From positions 7,160 to 33,217 of the forward strand of contig JAEUGJ010000011.1 of the NCBI GenBank assembly GCA_016775335.1: a DNA stretch of 26,058 nt, given 5' to 3'. The translations under genes and the position numbers were made by a program. Source of the stretch: Mogibacterium sp. (lineage in GTDB: Bacteria > Bacillota > Clostridia > Peptostreptococcales > Anaerovoracaceae). The first letter of the stretch is position 1. The number at the start of each line of letters is the position of its first letter. The notes beneath the pieces are model-generated. The model saw only the letters and a list, made by a program, of their open reading frames with translations, did no database searches and was not told the DNA's origin. Below, piece by piece: positions 1 through 7,576 of the stretch.

Positions 1-203
1 CCATTGTCAAGGTCATCGCCAAAGCCGGAGACGAAGTGAAGAAGGGTGAACCGATTGCGGTCATCGAAGCCATGAAGATGGAGACCAATGTTCTGGCACT
101 GAGAGACGGCGTCATCGAGAAGGTGTATGTAAAGGAAGCGGACAGCGTTAAGTCGGGTCAGCTCATTGCTACATTAGAACCACTTGCGAATGACGACGAA
201 TAA
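1..203 (+). CDS. Biotin carboxyl carrier domain, C-terminal end of a biotin-dependent carboxylase (probably pyruvate carboxylase); 5' end outside window
   Basis: The reading frame enters at base 3 and ends at the TAA at 201-203, giving about 66 residues. It contains the biotinylation motif EAMKMET, whose central lysine carries biotin, flanked by the usual hammerhead strands (GDEVKKGEPIAVIE before it, DGVIEKVYVKEADSVKSGQLIATLE after it). The fold shuttles carboxyl groups between a biotin carboxylase site and a transferase site. Sequence around the motif resembles the end of clostridial pyruvate carboxylase more than the small free gamma subunits of decarboxylases. With only the C-terminus visible, a separate BCCP or an acyl-CoA decarboxylase subunit cannot be excluded. 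The family call is firm and the exact enzyme is not. Confidence 0.85.
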   Translation, partial: IVKVIAKAGDEVKKGEPIAVIEAMKMETNVLALRDGVIEKVYVKEADSVKSGQLIATLEPLANDDE

Positions 204-212
204 TAATATAAT
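184..212 (+). promoter_or_regulatory. Candidate sigma-A promoter for butyrate kinase
   Basis: TTGCGA at 184-189 and a perfect TATAAT at 207-212 are separated by 17 bp. The -35 lies inside the last codons of the upstream biotin-domain gene. It would start transcription about 60 bases before the butyrate kinase start codon. The hexamers are seen; activity is inferred. Confidence 0.45.
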
Positions 213-282
213 AACGTCTGGAGAAGGGTAAGGGATTAAACGAAACACTATTTTTCACAAGGTGAAAGGAGAAATTTTACGA

Positions 283-1341
283 ATGAAAAGAATTCTGGTA
301 ATCAACCCTGGTGCGACATCCACTAAGATCGCAGTTTATGAGGATGAGAACGAGGTAATGCGCGTTGGTATCGATCACGATGCTGCAGAAATGGACAAGC
401 ACGAAAAGATTGTTGATCAGATGCCGTTCCGTCGTGACATCATCATGAAGACTCTGGAAGAGAAGGGCTTTAAGCTGGAAGATTTTGATGCAATCTGCGG
501 AAGAGGCGGACTGCTCAAGCACATCCCATCCGGTACTTATAAGGTAACCGATGCCGTAATCGAGGATATCAAGAACCCGCCTTACGGTGAGCACGCAGCA
601 AACCTGGGTTCCTACATTTCCAAGGAACTGGCAGACAAGGTTGGCATCCCGGCATTCTTCGTTGACCCGGTTGCAGTTGACGAGCTGGAAGACGTTGCTC
701 GTTACTCCGGCCTGAAGGGCATGGAGAGACAGAGCTTCTGGCACGCACTGAATCAGAAGGCTGTTTGCCGCGAAGCTGCAAAGCAGATCGGAAAGCCATA
801 CGAAGAGCTGAACATCATCGGGGTTCACCTGGGTGGCGGCGTATCCGTTGCTGCACACAAGCACGGCAAGACCGTAGACCTGAACAACGTTAAGGATGAG
901 GGTGCTATGGGTATGGACAGAGGCGGAAGCCTGCCGGCAAACGCACTGGTGAACCTGTGCTACTCCGGAAAGACCAAGGACGAAGTGAAGAGAATCATCG
1001 GCCGTGAAGCCGGCGTATTCTCCTACACCGGAACCAAGGATTTCCGTACTGTTGAGAACAAGGCATTTGATGAGCACGACGAAGAGTGCATGGGCGCATT
1101 CAAGGCAATCGCTTATCAGCTGGCAAAGGATATCGGCGCTATGGCCGCTGTTCTGCGTTTCGATGTAGACGCTATCGTTTACACCGGCGGAATGGCTTAC
1201 AGTGAACGTTTCTGCGAGGAAATCACTTCCTACGTAGGAAAGATTGCTCCGATCATCCGTATCCCGGGCGAAGAAGAGATGAAGGCTCTGGCACTGGGTG
1301 CACTGAGAGCTCTGAACGACGGAGATTACAAGAATTATTAA
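283..1341 (+). CDS. buk: Butyrate kinase
   Basis: A 352-residue protein of the acetokinase/ASKHA family that interconverts butyryl phosphate plus ADP with butyrate plus ATP, the ATP-yielding last step of butyrate fermentation in the cytoplasm. Visible family motifs are NPGATSTK near the N-terminus (phosphate loop), GRGGLLKHIPSGTY, HLGGGVSVAAH, GAMGMDRGGSLP and YTGGMAYS near the C-terminus. Length matches the usual 355 or so. The ATG at 283 is chosen because AAAGGAG at 265-271 precedes it; an in-frame GTG at 262 would overlap that site. No phosphotransbutyrylase gene is visible, so this gene either stands alone with the biotin-carrier gene upstream or the partner is outside the window. Branched-chain acyl substrates are also possible. 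Confidence 0.95.
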   Translation: MKRILVINPGATSTKIAVYEDENEVMRVGIDHDAAEMDKHEKIVDQMPFRRDIIMKTLEEKGFKLEDFDAICGRGGLLKHIPSGTYKVTDAVIEDIKNPPYGEHAANLGSYISKELADKVGIPAFFVDPVAVDELEDVARYSGLKGMERQSFWHALNQKAVCREAAKQIGKPYEELNIIGVHLGGGVSVAAHKHGKTVDLNNVKDEGAMGMDRGGSLPANALVNLCYSGKTKDEVKRIIGREAGVFSYTGTKDFRTVENKAFDEHDEECMGAFKAIAYQLAKDIGAMAAVLRFDVDAIVYTGGMAYSERFCEEITSYVGKIAPIIRIPGEEEMKALALGALRALNDGDYKNY

Positions 1342-1350
1342 TCTTTCGGG

Positions 1351-1366
1351 ACGAACCTGGGTTCGT
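1351..1366. repeat. Short near-perfect palindrome after buk
   Basis: ACGAACC-TG-GGTTCGT has 7-bp arms around a 2-base centre, ten bases after the buk stop codon and before the terminator. It could form a small 3'-UTR stem or be a protein site. No T-tract follows it. Confidence 0.35.
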
Positions 1367-1384
1367 TGGAATTGAATGATGTTA

Positions 1385-1420
1385 GAAATCCCCTTGCAGA
1401 AATGCAGGGGGATTTCTTTT
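1385..1420 (+). terminator. Intrinsic terminator of buk
   Basis: A 14-bp stem (1385-1398 with 1403-1416, one G-U pair) closes a GAAA tetraloop and is followed by TTTT. It ends the buk transcript. Confidence 0.93.
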
Positions 1421-1516
1421 CCCTTTGCACCAAGTCTGCGGGCATTTTGAGCACGCGGCGGCCGCGGGAAAACTACTGTGAACCACCGCTTGTGTGATTT
1501 TTGCTCAAAAAGGAAG

Positions 1517-1522
1517 TATAAT
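1517..1522 (+). promoter_or_regulatory. Candidate -10 box for the surface-protein gene
   Basis: A perfect TATAAT lies 43 bases before the start codon of the coiled-coil/CAP gene. No good -35 hexamer lies at 16-18 bp, so this is a weak or activator-dependent promoter candidate. Confidence 0.35.
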
Positions 1523-1565
1523 CAAGGTATGGATATTTCCAATCGTGTTCAATGGGAGGAAGGAT

Positions 1566-3917
1566 ATGGACAAGAAAAGAATTCAACACTTGGGCCTGGC
1601 GGCGATGCTGAGTATCGCCATGCTGGGCACCACCGTTCCGGTAACGGTTCTGGCGGTGACCCCGACCGGAACGGCAGCGGAGAGCGAGGAGGCGCAGGCA
1701 CCTTCTTCGAAGGAAGAAGCGGAAGCGGCAAAGAACGAAGCCCAGAAGCGCCTGGATGCCAGCGAGAAGGCATATAAGGACGCCCAGGCGAAAAAGGATG
1801 CCGCAGAGAAGGCGCAGAAGGAAAAGCAGCAGGAATACGACCGGCTGCAAACCGAGCTGAAAACTGCGGAAACAAAGGTCGATAACGCCTTCCGCGATGC
1901 GGTGACGGAGAAAGAAAATGCCCTGAAGCAGGCGGATGAAAAGCTGCAGACAGCAAAGACAGAGCTGACGAAGGCACAGACAAACCTGGATCAGGCGAAA
2001 GCGAACAGCGACAAGGCGAAAACCGATTATGAGGATTCGCTGGATGCCATCGAAACCGCAAAGCAGAATCTGGAGCAGGAAAAAAAAGAAAAGACCGATG
2101 CGGAAGCGTCCGTAAAGAACGCACAGACCGAAATGACTGCGGCACAGGCGAAATACGAACAGGATTTGCAGGATGCTAAGGAAAAGCTGGAAGCGGCACA
2201 AACCGCCTACGACAATGTGGGCATCGATTTCCTGAACAGCGTGATTTCCAACGACAACTATAAAATCGCAAACTGGAAAAAGCTGCTGGCCAATTCGTCG
2301 GACGATAAAGTGAAGAACGCCTACGATGAAACTACTTTCAATGAAGCATTTTCTGTAAAGAACTTGTTGGAGCTGGCAGATCTTCTGGATACCTGCAACA
2401 ACTACAGAAAAACCGATGACAATTTCACAGAAGCCAACAACCGCGTGGCCATGAAGCTGAGCCCGGAACTGGTAGTGTCTGCTACTGCCTCAGCTATGGT
2501 GAGCCGAAACCAATATGAGCACGTGATGAATCACACTTCTGATACCACAATTGCTGATAATAATTACCCGGGAGCAAACCATCGTGCGGAGAACCTTTCT
2601 TGGGGGTCTAGTAATCCATTTAACGGATGGTATGTGAAGGAAAAGAAAAGATTCGATAACAACGAAGGCGGCGTCACAGGACACTACACGAATATCATGG
2701 GTGATTTTGGTGCTGCCCCGATGACCGGCATCGGTATCTCCTACGGTTCTGAAGAGTATAGAGTGTCTTACTGCCAGCGTTTCGCCAACCGTGCAGTGGG
2801 AAAGACCTACACCTCTCCGGAGTGGCGGAATGCGGTGAACAGCTTTGCTTCCGATGCAAAGGCCAAGCTGGATCAGGCAAAGGAAACGAAGGAAAAGATC
2901 GAGGCCAAGGACTCTTCCGCAGTGAAGTACTACACTGATGCGGAGGCCGCACTGCAGAATGCAAAGTCGGATCTGGCCGAAAAAGAAAAGGCCGTAACGA
3001 CCGGAGAAAAGGCCGTAACCGACAAGACCAATGCATCTCAGAATTTAAAGAATCAGATGGATGCGGCGAACAAATCGGTAACCGATGCAGAAACCGCGGT
3101 ATCCGAAAAAGAAGCGCTTCAGCAGAAAGCGCAGGCCGCTAAGGCTGCCGCTCAGAAGGACTACGATCGGGCGAAGGCAATCGACCGGGAGAATCCGGAG
3201 ACTTACCGGGATGCTTTTCCGGACCTGGTTCAGGCAGTACAGGCGGTAACGGACAAGAAGTCCGACGTCAGTCAGGCAAAGGATGCGCTGGACACTGCAG
3301 TGAAGGAAACGGAAGCGGCAGAATCAAGTCTCCAAGATGTCCGGAAGACGTACGAAGAAGATAAGGCGGCATTCGAAGAAGCGAAGAAAGCCTACGAGGA
3401 TATCATAAAAGCAGAATCTCCTTTGGAAATCCGAAAGGTGGTTCTTTCCAAAACCTTGCTGACTTACACCGGCAAAGTGCAGAAGCCGTCCGTAAAGGTC
3501 TACGACGAAAACGGCACACGGATTACCGAAGGATTCAAAGTTAGTTATCCGTCCGGATGCAAGAATCTGGGAAGTTACAAAGTAACAGTTACCGGAACCG
3601 ACAATTACAAAGGCACGGTAACCGCATCCTATGTAATACGTCCGGCAAAGTGCAAAACCCCTTCCGTGAAAGCGGGCAAGAAGAAAATGACCGTAAAGTG
3701 GAAGAAGCTGGGCGGCGGAAGCCAGACCTATCAGATTTACGTTCTGAAGAAGGGCACCAAAAAGGCAAAGTATTACACGAGCGCAAAGACGTCGAAGACC
3801 ATTAAGAAGCTGGCAAAGAAGAAAACCTATTCCGTAAAGATTCGAAGCTATAAGAAAATCAGCGGAAAGACCTATTACGGGGCATGGTCCGGAACCAAGA
3901 AGGTAAAGATTAAATAA
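1566..3917 (+). CDS. Secreted coiled-coil protein with CAP/SCP-like domain and C-terminal Ig-like and FN3-like modules
   Basis: A 783-residue predicted exported protein. The ATG at 1566 follows GGGAGGA (1554-1560) and opens a signal peptide: MDKKR, a hydrophobic stretch to about residue 30, then a low-complexity Thr/Glu/Ala linker. Residues about 48-215 are Ala/Lys/Glu/Gln-rich heptads (coiled coil). Residues about 225-410 resemble a CAP/SCP domain, with NHRAENLSWG (His339, Glu342) and TGHYTNIMGDFG (His373). Residues about 430-650 are a second coiled coil. Then comes an Ig-like module (VVLSKTLLTYTGKVQKPSVKV, ending NYKGTVTASYVI) and a Lys-rich FN3-like end (GKTYYGAWSGTKKVKIK). No LPXTG anchor is visible; the basic tail may bind wall polymers. 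The precise role is unknown; adhesion or wall interaction is a guess. The gene is monocistronic, with uvrA's promoter directly after it. Confidence 0.85.
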   Translation: MDKKRIQHLGLAAMLSIAMLGTTVPVTVLAVTPTGTAAESEEAQAPSSKEEAEAAKNEAQKRLDASEKAYKDAQAKKDAAEKAQKEKQQEYDRLQTELKTAETKVDNAFRDAVTEKENALKQADEKLQTAKTELTKAQTNLDQAKANSDKAKTDYEDSLDAIETAKQNLEQEKKEKTDAEASVKNAQTEMTAAQAKYEQDLQDAKEKLEAAQTAYDNVGIDFLNSVISNDNYKIANWKKLLANSSDDKVKNAYDETTFNEAFSVKNLLELADLLDTCNNYRKTDDNFTEANNRVAMKLSPELVVSATASAMVSRNQYEHVMNHTSDTTIADNNYPGANHRAENLSWGSSNPFNGWYVKEKKRFDNNEGGVTGHYTNIMGDFGAAPMTGIGISYGSEEYRVSYCQRFANRAVGKTYTSPEWRNAVNSFASDAKAKLDQAKETKEKIEAKDSSAVKYYTDAEAALQNAKSDLAEKEKAVTTGEKAVTDKTNASQNLKNQMDAANKSVTDAETAVSEKEALQQKAQAAKAAAQKDYDRAKAIDRENPETYRDAFPDLVQAVQAVTDKKSDVSQAKDALDTAVKETEAAESSLQDVRKTYEEDKAAFEEAKKAYEDIIKAESPLEIRKVVLSKTLLTYTGKVQKPSVKVYDENGTRITEGFKVSYPSGCKNLGSYKVTVTGTDNYKGTVTASYVIRPAKCKTPSVKAGKKKMTVKWKKLGGGSQTYQIYVLKKGTKKAKYYTSAKTSKTIKKLAKKKTYSVKIRSYKKISGKTYYGAWSGTKKVKIK

Positions 3918-3943
3918 TCCGGAGGGTTTTTAAGAACAAATGT

Positions 3944-3972
3944 TTGCACGCAGGCTCCGAAAATGCTATACT
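3944..3972 (+). promoter_or_regulatory. uvrA promoter (extended -10)
   Basis: TTGCAC (3944-3949), a 17-bp spacer, and TATACT (3967-3972) with TGC directly before it (extended -10). An upstream in-frame ATG at 3940 overlaps this promoter, which argues against it as the uvrA start. I saw no LexA-type box here. Confidence 0.75.
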
Positions 3973-4008
3973 GTAACGTATCATAAATCATTTCAGAAAG
4001 GGTACGAA

Positions 4009-6873
4009 ATGGAGAAAAACATTGTCATTAAAGGAGCCTGCGAGAACAATCTTCAGGATTTGGATGTAACGATTCCCCGGGACCAACTGGTGGTATTCAC
4101 CGGTCTGTCCGGTTCCGGGAAGTCGTCGCTGGCTTTTGATACCATATATGCCGAAGGCCAGAAGAAATACGTAGAAAGCCTGTCTGCTTACGCCAGGCAG
4201 TTTTTGGGATTGATGAAAAAGCCGGATGTGAAGGTGATTGAGGGCCTTTCTCCGGCTATTTCCATTGACCAGAAAACCACCAACAAGAACCCTCGTTCCA
4301 CGGTGGGAACCGTGACCGAGATCTACGACTATTTGAGACTTCTTTATGCGCGAATCGGAATTCCGCACTGCCCGATTTGCGGCCGGGAGATTACCAGCCA
4401 GTCCGTGGACAGCATTGTGGACCGGATTGCGGGACACGAGATCGGTACTCGGCTGACGGTGCTGGCGCCGATTATTCGGGGGCGAAAGGGCGAGCACAAA
4501 GGGGTCTTCGGTCGAATTCAGCGGGACGGCTACACCCGGGTTCGGGTGGATGGCGAAATGCACCGTCTAGACGATGGCGAGATTCTTTTAGAGAAGAACA
4601 AGAAGCATACCATCGAAATTGCCATCGACCGGATAGTGGTGAAAGAAGACAACCGGAGCCGTATTGCGGAGGCGGTGGAGCTGGCCATTCGGGAAGGGGA
4701 AGGATTGGTGAACGTTCTTTTTGCCGAAACCCAAGAGGACGGACGCCGAAAGGAATATGAGGAGACCTTCAGCACGCTGCTGGCCTGCCCGGAACACGGC
4801 ATCGGCATTGAGGAGATGGAGCCGCGGATGTTTTCCTTCAATGCGCCGTACGGCTCCTGTGAGACTTGCACCGGACTTGGTTTTACCCTGCGGATTAAGC
4901 CGGAATCTTTGGTGACGGATGAGAACAAGAGCCTGGTGAAAGGCGCGATGGGGAATGTTTTTGCCTCGATGGACGCCATGGGGTTCTACCGGCAGATGCT
5001 GCAGCAGCTGGCCATCGACCACAACACGGACATCACCCGGCCGTACAAGGAGCTGCCGGAGGATTTCAAGAAGGAACTGATCTACGGAACGGGAACTCGG
5101 AAGCTGAAGTACACCTACACCAGCAAGAGCGGGCGCGTTTCCCATATGAATCATACTTTTGAGGGCATCATTCCGAGTCTGGAGCGCCGCTACGGGGAGT
5201 CCAAGTCCGATTACATCCGGGAGAAAATCGGGGCCATGATGACGGAGGCGGAGTGCCCGACTTGTCACGGCCGGAAGCTGAAGGATACGGTTCTGGCGGT
5301 GAACGTGGGGGGTAAAAACATAATCGAAGTGACGGACATGTCCGTGATTCAGGCGATTGATTTTTTCCGGAATCTGGAATTGACGGAGCGAGAGAAAACC
5401 ATTTCGAAGCTGATTACCAAGGAGATTATGGACCGGCTGTCCTTCCTGCAGACGGTGGGACTGGGATATCTGACCTTGTCCCGGGCAGCGGGCACCCTTT
5501 CCGGCGGAGAGTCCCAGCGAATTCGGCTGGCCACTCAGATTGGATCCGGTCTGGTAGGCGTCCTGTATATTTTGGACGAGCCGAGCATCGGCCTTCACCA
5601 GAAGGATAACGACAAGCTTTTGCAGGCCCTTCGAAACCTCACGGACATGGGCAACACCTTGATTGTGGTAGAGCATGACGAGGATACCATGTATGCGGCG
5701 GATCACATCGTGGATATCGGCCCGGGGGCCGGGATTTACGGCGGCAAGCTGGTGGCCCAAGGAACGGTGGAGGATATCAAGGCGTGCAAGGAATCCATTA
5801 CCGGTCAGTATCTGTCCGGGGTTCAGAAAATAGAAATTCCGGCGGAGCGACGGGAAGGAAACGGACTGTCCCTTCGAGTGCTGGGAGCCGCAGAGAATAA
5901 CCTGAAGAATATCGATGTGGAGATTCCGGCGGGCAAGCTGGTGTGCGTGACCGGTGTGTCCGGTTCCGGCAAGAGCAGCTTGGTGAACCAGATTATTTAC
6001 AAAGGGGTTGCGTCGGTAACCAATCGGCTGCAGGAGACGCCGGGGAAATATCGGGAGATTCAAGGTATCGAGAACTTCGATAAGGTTATCGATATCGACC
6101 AGTCGCCGATTGGGCGGACGCCGAGATCCAATCCGGCCACCTATACGGGAATGTTCGACCATATTCGAGATCTTTTTGCCCAAATGCCGGAAGCGAAGGT
6201 CCGAGGATATTCCAAAGGCCGTTTCAGCTTCAACGTGAAGGGGGGCCGATGCGAGGCCTGCCGCGGAGACGGCATCACGAAAGTGGAGATGCACTTCCTG
6301 CCGGATGTGTACGTGCCGTGCGAGGTGTGTGGCGGTGCCCGGTACAACCACGAGACGTTGGAAGTAAAATACAAAGGAAAGAATATTTCTCAGGTGCTGG
6401 ACATGTCCGTTTCGGAAGCCTTGCCGTTCTTTGCGAACCAGGCGGGAATCGAGCGATATTTGAAGACGCTGGATGAAGTGGGTCTGGGATACGTGAAACT
6501 GGGACAGCCGTCCACGCAGCTTTCCGGCGGTGAGGCCCAGCGAATCAAGCTGGCCACGGAGCTTTCCAAGCGGAGCACCGGTCGGACCTTGTACATCCTG
6601 GACGAGCCGACCACGGGACTTCATTTCGCGGATGTGGACAAACTGATGTACGTACTAAACCGTCTGGTGGACGACGGAAACACAGTGCTGGTGATCGAGC
6701 ACAATCTGGATGTAATCAAATGTGCGGATCACATTATCGACCTGGGGCCGGACGGCGGCGACGGGGGCGGAACGATTGTGACCACCGGCACCCCGGAGGA
6801 AGTGGCGATGTGCCCGGAATCCTATACCGGTCAGTATTTGAAGCGGATATTGGAGAAAGCCGGAAGGCTTTAA
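4009..6873 (+). CDS. uvrA: Excinuclease ABC subunit A
   Basis: A 954-residue UvrA, the ATP-driven damage sensor of bacterial nucleotide excision repair that loads UvrB on DNA. Two ABC modules are visible. The first has Walker A GLSGSGKSS (32-40), signature LSGGESQRIRLATQ and Walker B ILDEPSIGLH. The second has GVSGSGKSS, LSGGEAQRIKLATE and LDEPTTGLH. The C-terminal zinc module is C-x2-C-x18-C-x2-C (CEAC...CEVC). The first zinc module reads C260-x2-H263-x20-C284-x2-C287, so one ligand is histidine where the E. coli protein has cysteine. ATG 4009 is chosen over 3940 because it follows AGAAAGGGT and because 3940 overlaps the promoter. No uvrB is next to it. Confidence 0.98.
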   Translation: MEKNIVIKGACENNLQDLDVTIPRDQLVVFTGLSGSGKSSLAFDTIYAEGQKKYVESLSAYARQFLGLMKKPDVKVIEGLSPAISIDQKTTNKNPRSTVGTVTEIYDYLRLLYARIGIPHCPICGREITSQSVDSIVDRIAGHEIGTRLTVLAPIIRGRKGEHKGVFGRIQRDGYTRVRVDGEMHRLDDGEILLEKNKKHTIEIAIDRIVVKEDNRSRIAEAVELAIREGEGLVNVLFAETQEDGRRKEYEETFSTLLACPEHGIGIEEMEPRMFSFNAPYGSCETCTGLGFTLRIKPESLVTDENKSLVKGAMGNVFASMDAMGFYRQMLQQLAIDHNTDITRPYKELPEDFKKELIYGTGTRKLKYTYTSKSGRVSHMNHTFEGIIPSLERRYGESKSDYIREKIGAMMTEAECPTCHGRKLKDTVLAVNVGGKNIIEVTDMSVIQAIDFFRNLELTEREKTISKLITKEIMDRLSFLQTVGLGYLTLSRAAGTLSGGESQRIRLATQIGSGLVGVLYILDEPSIGLHQKDNDKLLQALRNLTDMGNTLIVVEHDEDTMYAADHIVDIGPGAGIYGGKLVAQGTVEDIKACKESITGQYLSGVQKIEIPAERREGNGLSLRVLGAAENNLKNIDVEIPAGKLVCVTGVSGSGKSSLVNQIIYKGVASVTNRLQETPGKYREIQGIENFDKVIDIDQSPIGRTPRSNPATYTGMFDHIRDLFAQMPEAKVRGYSKGRFSFNVKGGRCEACRGDGITKVEMHFLPDVYVPCEVCGGARYNHETLEVKYKGKNISQVLDMSVSEALPFFANQAGIERYLKTLDEVGLGYVKLGQPSTQLSGGEAQRIKLATELSKRSTGRTLYILDEPTTGLHFADVDKLMYVLNRLVDDGNTVLVIEHNLDVIKCADHIIDLGPDGGDGGGTIVTTGTPEEVAMCPESYTGQYLKRILEKAGRL

Positions 6874-6882
6874 GAGCAAGCA

Positions 6883-6918
6883 AAAAGGAGGCAGCGCGGC
6901 TGCCTCCTTTTGTTTGTT
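6883..6918. terminator. Terminator after uvrA, probably bidirectional
   Basis: A perfect 13-bp stem (6883-6895 with 6899-6911) with a GCG loop is followed by TTTGTTTGTT rightward. The A-run at its left end supplies Ts for the leftward gene, so it can end both converging transcripts. Confidence 0.92.
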
Positions 6919-6946
6919 CGAAAGTCCGTCAGAATTTCGGCTTTTG

Positions 6947-7423
6947 CTATTTCTCATGAACCCGTTTGCCGGTGATGTGGTGGATGTCCAGCTCCAGAAT
7001 CTGCGTGCGGGAGGCGTTGGCGGTGGCAGTTTCGATGCCTTCTTCTCGGGTGGGATAGTACTTGATTCCCAGGCTGCACAGTTTTTCAAAAGCCTTTTTC
7101 TCATCGGAAACAAGCTGAATCTCGCCGAACACGATGACGCTGTGCAGGGTGCAGGCCCAGTCCCCTTCCGAGTAGGTGCCTTTGTCCAGCACACAGAAGG
7201 ACACTTTCCCGTTGGCCTGAAGGGCGTCGATTTTGTGTCCCTCCTTTGCGCAGTGGAAGTAGATCTTGTTTTCGTCTTCATCATAAAAATAATTCATCGG
7301 GATGCCGTAAGGGTATCCGTCCTCGCCAAAGAGGGACAACACGCCTCGGCCTTCTTCTGCCAGGATTCTCCGGCATTCCTCATCGGTAATCTGCTGTTTG
7401 AAGCGACGCATTTTGCGAAACAT
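6947..7423 (-). CDS. Pyridoxamine 5'-phosphate oxidase-like flavoprotein (Nim/FMN-binding split-barrel family)
   Basis: A 158-residue protein of the FMN-binding split-barrel superfamily. The N-terminal part (RRFKQQITDEECRRILAE, then GVLSLFGEDGYPYGIPMNYFYDE) and the core KIYFHCAKEGHKIDAL followed by KVSFCV match the Nim/pyridoxamine-oxidase-like group common in anaerobes. Members bind FMN or heme; some reduce nitroimidazoles, but most are uncharacterised, so no resistance claim is made. The start at 7423 has GAAAGGA about 10 nt upstream; a second Met at residue 5 is possible. It is transcribed alone, leftward, between two terminators. Confidence 0.85.
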   Translation of the reverse strand: MFRKMRRFKQQITDEECRRILAEEGRGVLSLFGEDGYPYGIPMNYFYDEDENKIYFHCAKEGHKIDALQANGKVSFCVLDKGTYSEGDWACTLHSVIVFGEIQLVSDEKKAFEKLCSLGIKYYPTREEGIETATANASRTQILELDIHHITGKRVHEK

Positions 7424-7446
7424 AGCGGCACCGTCCTTTCAAGTTG

Positions 7447-7475
7447 ATTATACATATTCGTCTTATATCAATAAA
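7447..7475 (-). promoter_or_regulatory. Candidate promoter for the PNPOx-like gene
   Basis: On the minus strand TATAAT (7452-7447) is preceded by TTTATT (7475-7470) at 17 bp. The -10 is perfect and the -35 is weak. Confidence 0.45.
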
Positions 7476-7500
7476 AGTGTACCACAAACATGTGTGCGGA

Positions 7501-7548
7501 AAAAGAAAAAACGCATCCGAAAGGAATATCGATATCCTTCGGATGCGT
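7501..7548 (-). terminator. Terminator of the YjiH-family gene
   Basis: A long inverted repeat: arms 7511-7520 with 7539-7548 are perfect and extend through 7522-7528 with 7533-7538 with small bulges. Read leftward it is followed by a T-rich run (complement of 7501-7510). It lies just past the stop codon at 7577. Confidence 0.9.
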
Positions 7549-7576
7549 TTTGATTCTTAGAAAATGCCGCTTGCAA

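Noticed and set aside
1450..1470. GC-rich CGCGG-CGG-CCGCG hairpin before the surface-protein gene
   Set aside because: Only 5 bp, no T-tract on either side, and the true terminator is already at 1385-1420.
5717..5730. CGGCCC-GG-GGGCCG palindrome in uvrA
   Set aside because: It falls on the conserved IGPGAG codons of UvrA; Gly/Pro codons readily give short GC palindromes.
4588..6624. A 678-codon minus-strand frame opposite uvrA
   Set aside because: Antisense shadow of uvrA, caused by low stop density in the complementary frame.
6947..7423. Calling the PNPOx-like protein a nitroimidazole resistance gene
   Set aside because: The family includes many uncharacterised flavoproteins; sequence alone does not show that activity.
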